Assembly (NCBI RefSeq): GCF_000314855.2
Contig: NZ_KB233222.1
Location: 888,889 to 952,888 of the forward strand
Direction of reading: 5' to 3'
DNA: 64,000 bases
Source: Providencia burhodogranariea DSM 19968
GTDB taxonomy: Bacteria > Pseudomonadota > Gammaproteobacteria > Enterobacterales > Enterobacteriaceae
The notes under the pieces are model-generated. The model was not told the origin of the DNA and searched no databases. It saw only the letters and a list, made by a program, of their open reading frames with translations. The position numbers and the translations under genes are program-made. Positions 18,934-26,183 of the stretch are shown here, in pieces; within the stretch, counting starts at the first letter, position 1, and the number at the start of each line of letters is the position of its first letter.

Positions 18934-18956
18934 TCAAACTCGTTAAACTATTGCTT

Positions 18957-18987
18957 AAGGCTCTTTTGTTAAAAACAAAAGAGCCTT
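18957..18987. terminator. rho-independent terminator of the receptor gene
   Basis: AAGGCTCTTTTGTT-AAA-AACAAAAGAGCCTT: a 14-bp stem 24 nt after the stop. Confidence 0.85.
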
Positions 18988-18989
18988 AT

Positions 18990-19300
18990 TATTTACTAAG
19001 AAAAAGCGCAAAAAAATTATCTTTGATCGCTAAAGTTTACCGTGATAAATAAGTTATTAGCTTTCAAAGCAAAATCCGTAAATAGATAAAAAATTCTCAT
19101 CAAATATTGCCAGTTTTTTCACAATAACTATTGCTATTTCAGTACTTGGAGTGCAAAATGCGCGGACTAAAAAATAACTGATACCTCAATTTCCGGTATC
19201 GGTTTTTTTTTGCTTTTTAAGTTAGTTCATTTTCGTGGGGCCGGATAATAGGCCGGATAGATAAATTATATTTTTACGAGTAGCATATACATAATGTTAC
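18990..19300. other. intergenic region with an orphan terminator
   Basis: AT-rich, with no coding frame. The one strong signal is a hairpin plus T9 run at 19177-19211 that does not follow any gene directly, as the receptor already has its own terminator 190 bp upstream. It may end a small RNA or act as an attenuator before plaP. Confidence 0.45.
19177..19211 (+). terminator. orphan rho-independent terminator upstream of plaP
   Basis: ACTGATACC pairs with GGTATCGGT (one G-U) around the loop TCAATTTCC and is followed by nine T. Confidence 0.7.
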
Positions 19301-19524
19301 CGATTTGAGGAATGCTTTCATGGGTTACTTTTTCGCATTCGCAGCAGGGCCTGGTGGCCGAGGCTGCCGCATTGATGACTACGGGGCAGCTGTCTGCGTC
19401 AAAAATTTACCATTCAACCTTTCATCTTTCTTTTCTGCCTATAGGCAGATGCAAAGTCTTCCCAGTAACTATCGATTGAGTAGGTTAAATAATACTCAAT
19501 CGAAAGTTATGGGAGGGCTTTGTC
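19301..19524 (+). promoter_or_regulatory. structured leader of plaP, candidate cis-regulatory RNA
   Basis: The segment 19337-19400 is strikingly GC-rich for this genome. It can fold in two exclusive ways: GCAGC...GCTGC enclosing the hairpin GGCC-TGGT-GGCC, or GCTGCC...GGCAGC enclosing the next 16 nt. Downstream are the palindrome TGCCTATAGGCA (about 19437-19448) and a 10-bp stem CGATTGAGTA / TACTCAATCG just before the plaP ribosome-binding site. Two overlapping short frames exist (ATG 19312, 55 codons; ATG 19320, running 11 nt into plaP). Either could be a leader peptide. This layout suggests attenuation or a metabolite-sensing leader, perhaps for polyamines; that is inference. Confidence 0.55.
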
Positions 19525-20907
19525 ATGCAAAATAATTCAATACCATTATCCATTGGTAGCAACCAAACTGGTGCTAACAACCGTGTACAACTTGCAAAAA
19601 CATTAACACTGTTGCAAGTCGTTATGATTGGTTTAGCTTATATTCAGCCAATGACCATATTCGATACTTTCGGTATGGTGTCAGATAAAACCAATGGTCA
19701 TGTTCCGACTTCCTATATTATTGCACTTGCTGCGATATTATTTACTGCACTGAGCTACGGCAAATTGGTGAAGCGCTTCCCATCAGCCGGTTCAGCGTAT
19801 ACTTATGCTCAAAAATCAATGAGCCCACATATTGGCTTTCTAGTAGGTTGGACATCACTATTGTCCTACATATTTATGCCAATGATTAATATTTTATTGG
19901 CGAAAATTTATCTACAGGATATTTTCCCAACTGTTGAGCCTGCTATTTTCGTTGTGGGGCTTGTCATCGTAATGACGGCCGCGAATTTACGCGGTATCAA
20001 TGTTATCGCTAACCTAAGCACAGTGATTGCTATTATCCAAATTGGGGTGATGGTCGTATTTACAGGGCTAGTTATCCATGGCGTCACAAATGGTGAAGGT
20101 TCTGGTGAAGTATGGACATTCAGGCCATTTGCCGATGAAAAAACAGAAATGATCCCACTTATTGCTGGGGCAACCATTTTATGTTTCTCATTCTTAGGCT
20201 TTGATGGATTAAGCTCGCTATCGGAAGAAACACCGAATGCGGGTAAAGTGATCCCACGTGCAATTTTCTTAACTGCACTAATTGGTGGCGTTATTTTTAT
20301 CACGGTATCATTCTTCTTGCAGCAGTATTTTCCAGATGTTTCTCGTTTTAAAAATATAAATGAGACACAGCCAGACATTATGAGATTTGTTGCTGGAGCA
20401 TTCTTCCAGTCGATTATTCTCGTATTCTCATGTGTTACTGTGTTGGCATCAGGTATGGCTGCTCACGCAGGTAGTGCTCGTTTAATGTACGTTATGGGAC
20501 GTGATGGTGTGTTTCCTGAAAAAGTCTTTGGCTACGTGAGTCCAAAGTGGCGTACACCTGCTTATAACGTCTTATTAGTGGGGATACTTGCTCTTGGTGC
20601 GATATGGTTTGAAATGGATTTCGCGACAGCATTAATTAACTTTGGTGCATTGATTGCGTTTACCTTTGTCAACATATCAGTGATTAGCCAATTCTTTATT
20701 CGTGAGCGACGTATACACGGAATTAAAAATATTTTCAATTATTTGATTTTACCTGTAATTGGTACACTAACGGTGTGCGTATTATGGATTAATATTGAAG
20801 AAGATTCGATGGTATATGGCTTGATTTGGACTGCTGTAGGTCTGATTTATATGGCAGCCTTAACCCGAATGTTCCGTAGGCCTATGCCTCAAATGAGTGA
20901 TAATTAA
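19525..20907 (+). CDS. plaP: putrescine importer PlaP (YeeF), APC superfamily
   Basis: Low-affinity putrescine:H+ symporter of the inner membrane. 460 residues, 12 helices, with long identities to E. coli PlaP: LAYIQPMTIFDTFG in helix 1, SYGKLVKRFPSAGSAYTYAQ, MINILLAKIY, ATILCFSFLGFDGLS-LSEET and ASGMAAHAGSARLMYVMGRD. PuuP is the nearest alternative and is less similar in my recollection. GGGAGGG seven nt before the ATG is a very strong ribosome-binding site, directly after a hairpin that could mask it. Putrescine uptake by PlaP matters for swarming in Proteus (known), so control by the leader is of interest. Confidence 0.9.
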   Translation: MQNNSIPLSIGSNQTGANNRVQLAKTLTLLQVVMIGLAYIQPMTIFDTFGMVSDKTNGHVPTSYIIALAAILFTALSYGKLVKRFPSAGSAYTYAQKSMSPHIGFLVGWTSLLSYIFMPMINILLAKIYLQDIFPTVEPAIFVVGLVIVMTAANLRGINVIANLSTVIAIIQIGVMVVFTGLVIHGVTNGEGSGEVWTFRPFADEKTEMIPLIAGATILCFSFLGFDGLSSLSEETPNAGKVIPRAIFLTALIGGVIFITVSFFLQQYFPDVSRFKNINETQPDIMRFVAGAFFQSIILVFSCVTVLASGMAAHAGSARLMYVMGRDGVFPEKVFGYVSPKWRTPAYNVLLVGILALGAIWFEMDFATALINFGALIAFTFVNISVISQFFIRERRIHGIKNIFNYLILPVIGTLTVCVLWINIEEDSMVYGLIWTAVGLIYMAALTRMFRRPMPQMSDN

Positions 20908-20924
20908 TTCAATTCATTGAATAT

Positions 20925-20952
20925 AAACAGCGCTTTCGAGCGCTGTTTTTTT
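20925..20952 (+). terminator. rho-independent terminator of plaP
   Basis: AAACAGCGCT-TTCG-AGCGCTGTTTTTTTT: a stable UUCG-type loop with a T run. Confidence 0.92.
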
Positions 20953-21139
20953 TGCCAGATCTAAACAATTCGTTTTATATTCGTCCTTGATAAACATTAC
21001 CCATATTTCTATATCAATTTAAATAATTATTTAATTATCATTTATGCGCCTAATATTGAAGTGGGACGACATTTCTAGGCGGGGAGAGTGCTGAGGTGGT
21101 GATTTATAGCCTAATTCAGATATTGAAAAAATGAAAAAC

Positions 21140-21151
21140 GTGACATGTCAC
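21140..21151. promoter_or_regulatory. 12-bp perfect palindrome upstream of dld
   Basis: GTGACATGTCAC, operator-like in form. No regulator can be named. Confidence 0.4.
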
Positions 21152-21349
21152 AACAGAATAAATATCAATAATATTGAAAATTGTCGTTGGAAGATAAACG
21201 ATATTTTTTCGTTGTGTGATGATGTTTAAGCCAATTGATCCCCTCGATTATTCAGCGCTAACTTAAACCATTATAAAGGCGAATCCAAAACTATCTACAA
21301 TGTGTTATGGTTATAGATTACAATTAATTCACAATTAATCGAGGCGCCC

Positions 21350-21493
21350 CAAATAGTTCGAATTGTGTAGGTGACCAGTGACGCTATTCTGATGAAAAAG
21401 GCCTTTGAACGTTCAGTTTGAAGGATTCAGGCTGCTGGATATAGCATTCTATTTATATAACACTGCCATACAACTCGAAGTATGCAAGGTATA
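21350..21493. repeat. ERIC/IRU-like inverted-repeat element 3 (upstream of dld)
   Basis: The left arm ATAGTTCGAATTGTGT (21353-21368) corresponds to the reverse complement of ATACAACTCGAAGTAT (21468-21483). GGTATA closes the right side. It belongs to the same family as the elements near fruK and tmaR. Confidence 0.6.
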
Positions 21494-21519
21494 ATTATTC
21501 TGGATAGGAAGGCGTAGAA

Positions 21520-23259
21520 ATGAATGCTGTAAACAGCCCTGAGAATCAACGATTATTACTCACACTCACCAACATTGTTGGTAAAAAGAATCTCTTGACT
21601 GAGCCTCATAAGACAGAACGCTATCGTAAAGGATTTCGTTCTGGAATGGGCGATGCGATTGCAGTTGTGTTTCCTACCACATTATTAGAGCAGTGGTATG
21701 TTTTTAAAGCCTGTGTTGAAGCCGATAAAATTGTTTTAATGCAAGCTGCAAATACAGGGCTCACCGAAGGTTCTACACCAAGTGGGTATGACTACGATCG
21801 TGATATTGTGATTATTAGCACACTAAGATTAAACCAAATTCAAGTATTACCTGAATTTAATCAAGTTGTTGCCATGCCGGGCAGTACGCTATATGACCTC
21901 GAAAAACTATTAAAACCATTAGGTCGAGAGCCTCATTCATTAATTGGTTCATCATGTATTGGTGCTTCTGTTGTCGGTGGTATTTGTAATAGTTCAGGTG
22001 GTTCTTTAGTGCGCAGAGGGCCTGCTTATACAGAGCTAGCACTTTATGGGCGAGTCAATGAAGAGGGTAAGGCTGAGCTTGTAAACCATTTAGGTATCAA
22101 TTTGGGTACTGCGCCAGAAGAAATTTTAACGAACCTACAAAATCGACGTTATAGTACTGAAGACATTGAACATAGCGAGAAATTAGCATCAGATCATGAA
22201 TATGCTCAACGAGTTCGTGATATCAATGCTGATACTCCATCACGCTTTAACGCAGATGAACGTCGCTTATTTGAAGCATCAGGCTGCGCAGGTAAGTTAG
22301 CCGTATTTGCTGTTCGTCTTGACACCTTTCCTGCAGATACCTCTTCGCAAGTATTCTATATAGGTTCGAATAACCCTGATGTGCTCGAAGATATTCGTCG
22401 TCATATATTAAGTGAGTTTAAAAATTTGCCGGTTGCTGGTGAATATATGCACCGAGGTTGTTTTGACGTTGCAGAACTGTATGGCAAAGATACCTTTTTA
22501 ATGATTGATAAATTTGGCACAGATAAAATGCCACTATTTTTCACTATTAAAGGTCGTATCGACGCAGTGTTGAATAAAATGCCATTGCTCCCATCTAACC
22601 TTGTCGATCGTACATTACAGATGGCGAGTAAACTATGGCCATCACATTTGCCACCTAGGATGAAACAATTTCGTGATAAGTATGAACATCATTTAATGCT
22701 GAAAATGGCAGGTGATGGAATTGAAGAAGCAAAAGTTTGGTTAAAACATTTCTTTGAGACGGCCGATGGTGGTTATTTCGAATGTACACCTGAAGAAGGA
22801 GCCAAAGCATTCTTGCATCGTTTTGCTGCTGCCGGCGCGGCTATTCGTTACCATGCGGTGCATAGTAAAGATGTCGAAGATGTATTAGCACTTGATATCG
22901 CTCTACGTCGTAACGATCGCGACTGGTTCGAAAAATTGCCACCAGAAATTGAAAAATTGTTAGTCCATAAGCTGTATTGTGGTCACTTCATGTGCCATGT
23001 GATGCATCAAGACTATATACTTAAAAAAGGTGTCGATCCAAAAGAGCTGAAAGAAAAAATGTTAGAGCTATTAGATGAACGTGGTGCGCAATATCCAGCA
23101 GAGCACAATGTTGGGCATATCTATAAAGCGCAGCCTCAATTAAAATCTTTCTATAAGCAGGCTGACCCAACAAACACCATGAATCCAGGGCTTGGGAAAA
23201 CAACCAAACGTAAAAATTGGGAAGGCGATTGTGGTTGTAACCATAATCATGAGCACTAA
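21520..23259 (+). CDS. dld: quinone-dependent D-lactate dehydrogenase
   Basis: FAD-containing peripheral membrane enzyme that oxidises D-lactate to pyruvate and passes electrons to quinone. 579 residues against 571 in E. coli. The PCMH-type FAD domain shows MQAANTGLTEGSTPSGYDYDR (partly quoted) and LGREPHSLIGSSCIGASVVG; the C-terminal membrane-binding/cap part includes PPRMKQFRDKYEHHLMLKMA and GAQYPAEHNVGH. A good AGGAAGG precedes the ATG. The C-terminal tail with CGCNHNHEH is His/Cys-rich and looks like a lineage-specific extension. It is transcribed alone, between two ERIC-like repeats. Confidence 0.95.
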   Translation: MNAVNSPENQRLLLTLTNIVGKKNLLTEPHKTERYRKGFRSGMGDAIAVVFPTTLLEQWYVFKACVEADKIVLMQAANTGLTEGSTPSGYDYDRDIVIISTLRLNQIQVLPEFNQVVAMPGSTLYDLEKLLKPLGREPHSLIGSSCIGASVVGGICNSSGGSLVRRGPAYTELALYGRVNEEGKAELVNHLGINLGTAPEEILTNLQNRRYSTEDIEHSEKLASDHEYAQRVRDINADTPSRFNADERRLFEASGCAGKLAVFAVRLDTFPADTSSQVFYIGSNNPDVLEDIRRHILSEFKNLPVAGEYMHRGCFDVAELYGKDTFLMIDKFGTDKMPLFFTIKGRIDAVLNKMPLLPSNLVDRTLQMASKLWPSHLPPRMKQFRDKYEHHLMLKMAGDGIEEAKVWLKHFFETADGGYFECTPEEGAKAFLHRFAAAGAAIRYHAVHSKDVEDVLALDIALRRNDRDWFEKLPPEIEKLLVHKLYCGHFMCHVMHQDYILKKGVDPKELKEKMLELLDERGAQYPAEHNVGHIYKAQPQLKSFYKQADPTNTMNPGLGKTTKRKNWEGDCGCNHNHEH

Positions 23260-23271
23260 TTTATATTATAA

Positions 23272-23361
23272 ATAATTTGATTTGCATGGTAAGTGATAAG
23301 GGAAGTTCAGAAGCGTGTATAGATAAAGGCGATGACTCAACAATCATGCAATTTGAACTAT
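23272..23361. repeat. short ERIC/IRU-like inverted-repeat element 4 (downstream of dld)
   Basis: The left arm ATAATTTGATTTGCATG matches the reverse complement of CATGCAATTTGAACTAT in 13 of 17 positions. The element is only 90 bp, so it is an internally shortened copy. It lies between the convergent dld and sbcB. Confidence 0.55.
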
Positions 23362-23400
23362 AACAAGTAGATTTGGGCAGATTTTTCTGCCCAATCCGTA

Positions 23401-24828
23401 TCAGCTTGCTAATTCAGCAGCATAATTCACCAGCGCTTTTAATTGCTTACAGCGCTCGGTATCGTTTTGATGTTCTACCATCAACGACTCAATTTTTTGC
23501 ATATATTCAATTAAACGGCTTTCAGTAAAGTAATCTCTGCGGTGCTGTAACCAACGTTGTTGTTCTTCATAGGACAGTATTGTTGGGAAATTACGTGCTT
23601 TATAGCGAAAAAATAGCTCTTTCATACGCGGATCTTCGAAAGCTAAATCAAGCGCGGGTAGATTTTGTACGGGCGTTTCCCTAATAATATCCATTGTTGA
23701 ACGATCTGAATTACTGAAAAAACCACTGTAAATTTTTGTATCAACATCATCCAATTCAACGAAAGGTGCGGTTTCAGCAAAAACCTCAATGACCTTATTT
23801 CGAATATCTGGATGCTGACGAAGAATTTCTAAATTACGCAAACACATATCACGGTCAACACCAGTACGTTCAGCATCTTCGGTTCGAAGTGTTTTTTCAG
23901 GGGCGAGGATAGGGCATTTATTGATATGCACCAACTTAATCGGCACCGGTAATTCATCACCTAATTCAGCTTTTGGAGTATATAAGCGTTCACGTAATGT
24001 TTGGGCTGATAAGTTAATCAGTGGTGATATATCGGCCGCTAGATCACACATAATTACGGCGTTACGGTTATCAGGATGCCATGCTAAAGGGGCGACAAGA
24101 CTGACATAAGAGCGTAAGGCTCCAAACATACCCGAGACATGCACAAGAGGTGTCATATCGACGATATCAATCAATTGGTTAACTTTATTTTTATTTCTCA
24201 ATTGATAGAAATAATCAAACATTCTAGGTTGAGCAGCTTTAAGTAATTTAGCCATACTAATGGTCGCTAAAACATCAGACATTGCATCATGCGCGTTTTC
24301 ATGGGTAACACCATTCGCTTTAGTGAGGTGCTCTAGACGCATACTAGGCAGGCCGTCATCATTCTCAGGCCAATTTATACCTTCAGGGCGAAGCGCAAAA
24401 CAAGCACGTAACGCATCGAGTAAGTCCCAACGAGAATTACCTTGTTGCCAACTATAGGCATAAGGATCATAAAAATTGCGATAGAAAATATTACGAGTGA
24501 CTTCGTCATCAAAACGGATATTGTTGTAGCCCATAATGCAGGTATTTGGCTGACTAAATGCATGATGAATGCGTTTAGCAAATTCGGCTTCATTCACGCC
24601 TTGAGCTAAAGCAATTTGAGGTGTAATACCTGTAATCATAACCGCTTCAGGTTGTGGTAAGTAGTCATCTGAAGGCGCACAATAAAAAACTTCAGGTTCT
24701 TCAATGATATTAAAGTCTAAGTCTGTTCTGACGCCCGCGAACTGTGCAGGACGGTCAAGGGCAGTACGCTGACCAAAAGTTTCGTAATCATGAATAAAAA
24801 ATGTGGGCTGCTTTTTAGTTTCTTGCAA
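23401..24828 (-). CDS. sbcB: exodeoxyribonuclease I
   Basis: 3'-5' single-strand exonuclease of the DnaQ superfamily, with roles in recombination and mismatch repair. 475 residues, the same as E. coli ExoI. Exo motif I is FIHDYETFG (residues about 11-19), motif II region GYNNIRFDDEV (near 99) and motif III HENAHDAMSDV (near 176); an SH3-like and a C-terminal helical domain follow. The start codon is TTG, preceded by GGAG at seven nt; E. coli-type N-terminal length supports it. An unannotated frame overlaps this start by 14 nt. Confidence 0.95.
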   Translation of the reverse strand: MQETKKQPTFFIHDYETFGQRTALDRPAQFAGVRTDLDFNIIEEPEVFYCAPSDDYLPQPEAVMITGITPQIALAQGVNEAEFAKRIHHAFSQPNTCIMGYNNIRFDDEVTRNIFYRNFYDPYAYSWQQGNSRWDLLDALRACFALRPEGINWPENDDGLPSMRLEHLTKANGVTHENAHDAMSDVLATISMAKLLKAAQPRMFDYFYQLRNKNKVNQLIDIVDMTPLVHVSGMFGALRSYVSLVAPLAWHPDNRNAVIMCDLAADISPLINLSAQTLRERLYTPKAELGDELPVPIKLVHINKCPILAPEKTLRTEDAERTGVDRDMCLRNLEILRQHPDIRNKVIEVFAETAPFVELDDVDTKIYSGFFSNSDRSTMDIIRETPVQNLPALDLAFEDPRMKELFFRYKARNFPTILSYEEQQRWLQHRRDYFTESRLIEYMQKIESLMVEHQNDTERCKQLKALVNYAAELAS

Positions 24829-25057
24829 CGTGATTCTCCGTTAAGCCTTTGTTGCTATCTTCCAGTTTTGATTTATCAATAATATTTTGTGGTTGGCTAT
24901 CCAACAGTAGTGGATGAGTTGAGGACAGGTGAGGATCAAAATCATTTAATGATAACTCGATGCCCCAAGTGACTTTGCGTGACACAAAATATTTTTGTTT
25001 CCCATCATACCCTATACATAATAAAACCTGAACAAACAGCCGATAAAGGTTTAAGTC
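24815..25057 (-). CDS. unrecognised open frame overlapping the sbcB start (possible small gene or decayed gene)
   Basis: Eighty sense codons without interruption end in a TAA inside the sbcB start region, offset by one frame, the geometry of translational coupling. The middle reads YDGKQKYFVSRKVTWGIELS and the end DKSKLEDSNKGLTENH, which look protein-like. No ATG is in frame; the only fair start is GTG at 24985 (56 residues from MSRKVTWG), with a weak ribosome-binding site, and the protein-like frame extends further upstream. So it may be the tail of a broken gene. I do not recognise the family. Confidence 0.35.
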   Translation of the reverse strand, partial: DLNLYRLFVQVLLCIGYDGKQKYFVSRKVTWGIELSLNDFDPHLSSTHPLLLDSQPQNIIDKSKLEDSNKGLTENHVARN

Positions 25058-25337
25058 TTAGCCTCATACCTCTTGATATTAAGTCTATCCGTATAAAGTT
25101 TACAACGATGATCCATCGGTATTAATGGTGAACGACTTACATATCTATTCAATTTACGTTTATTTAAATCAAGCTAATTATTAATGATTGAAATGCATCA
25201 CATTGATTTTTTTGGGATGTTTTATTTATTAAATATCACTTTTTGGATTAAAAATTGGTAAATCAGCGTAAAAATCCACCTAGAAGTAGCTAGATTGTTC
25301 TACTCTTTATAACGTTACTAATAAAAAAGGGGTTTTT
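25058..25337. other. AT-rich intergenic region
   Basis: No feature beyond a probable promoter for the small gene that follows. No repeat or hairpin of note. Confidence 0.4.
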
Positions 25338-25532
25338 ATGCATACATATGACGAAAGAACGCGATTGATTTTATCCGAAATAGGGCGCGTCACATTGGGG
25401 TTATTAGCGAGTAATGAAGTTAATAAACAAACTATTACGAGTAAGTTGCAAAATGATGCAGCAAAGGAAACAAATCCTGCACGTAAAAGTATTCTTGATG
25501 ATGCGGTGACTTTTTTGAACAGCAGAATATAG
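25338..25532 (+). CDS. small protein, YmgB/AriR-like (tentative)
   Basis: 64 residues, predicted to be almost all helical, with AAAAGGGG ahead of the ATG. The pattern EIGRVTLGLLASNEVNKQTI followed by a spaced leucine-rich C-terminal helix recalls the YmgB/AriR/YcgZ family of small biofilm and acid-stress regulators ([20 protein letters not shown] in E. coli AriR). The resemblance is from memory and weak in identity. It is monocistronic. The neighbours give no functional hint. Confidence 0.55.
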   Translation: MHTYDERTRLILSEIGRVTLGLLASNEVNKQTITSKLQNDAAKETNPARKSILDDAVTFLNSRI

Positions 25533-25731
25533 TGAATACAGGCCCTCATTTGGGGGCTATTGTCTCAATGGATTGAACGGCTATTGCTTTTTTACTTTAC
25601 GTAAAGGGTTTTAACTCGAATAAAAAGCGATCTTCAAAAAACAATAGTGTTGAGAACTGTATGTAAGGGTTAGTGAACATCTTTATTCTTAAACGGATAT
25701 TTTTAAGTACTGTACATTGCAAACATCAGAC

Positions 25732-25792
25732 ATTATTGGCAATACGTGAGATGTAGCGTACGCTATTGCAAGTCAAAAAAATTGCCAATAAT
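25732..25792. repeat. 12-bp perfect inverted repeat
   Basis: ATTATTGGCAAT and ATTGCCAATAAT with 37 nt between them. Confidence 0.6.
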
Positions 25793-25857
25793 TAATAAAA
25801 CTTCGTCAATAAATCACGTAATTTGAGTAATCTATTTATACAGATATTCATATTTTT

Positions 25858-25887
25858 ACTGTAACTAATTGTACTGTAACTAATTGT
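25858..25887. repeat. tandem duplication of a 15-bp unit
   Basis: ACTGTAACTAATTGT occurs twice in direct succession without a mismatch. Confidence 0.8.
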
Positions 25888-26046
25888 GTAAACACATTAA
25901 ATCAACATCACTATAATTAGATTCAACCAAAATAAGTTTTAACCAATTAAAATATTATAGCGAGGGTAGAAAATCATTCTAACGAGAAAGATTGGTTGAA
26001 ATATAAACATTCATAGTGGTAGAACATGATTAAAAATAAACACTTT

Positions 26047-26062
26047 AGTGATCTTGATCATA
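26047..26062. promoter_or_regulatory. CRP-like site upstream of the sugar symporter
   Basis: AGTGATCTTGATCATA: the inner bases GTGA-N6-TCA fit the CRP consensus and share the core of the site near 3646. It lies just before the first operator, as in catabolite-controlled sugar genes. Confidence 0.5.
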
Positions 26063-26071
26063 ACACTAACT

Positions 26072-26085
26072 TGTTAACGTTAACA
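26072..26085. promoter_or_regulatory. LacI/GalR-type operator O1
   Basis: TGTTAACGTTAACA is a perfect 14-bp palindrome with the central CG typical of LacI-family operators. Confidence 0.65.
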
Positions 26086-26132
26086 TATGTGCGTAACATC
26101 ACACTTCAAGTACAAATTGCTAGTTTATCATT

Positions 26133-26150
26133 AATGTTAACCTTAACATT
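26133..26150. promoter_or_regulatory. LacI/GalR-type operator O2
   Basis: AATGTTAACCTTAACATT repeats the half-site of O1 (TGTTAA/TTAACA) 63 bp centre to centre downstream and ends 33 bp before the start codon. Confidence 0.65.
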
Positions 26151-26183
26151 TTGGCAATTAGAAGGTTTTGTAGGCGGAAAATT

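Larger units (their letters stand above)
20953..21519. other. intergenic region upstream of dld
   Basis: No gene is seen. It contains the perfect palindrome GTGACATGTCAC (21140-21151) and an ERIC-like element (about 21350-21493) that ends shortly before the dld ribosome-binding site. Confidence 0.5.
25533..26183. other. intergenic region upstream of the sugar symporter
   Basis: About 650 bp. It holds a 12-bp perfect inverted repeat (25732-25743 and 25781-25792), a tandem duplication of a 15-bp unit (25858-25887), a CRP-like site and two palindromic operators. No gene is seen. Confidence 0.55.
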
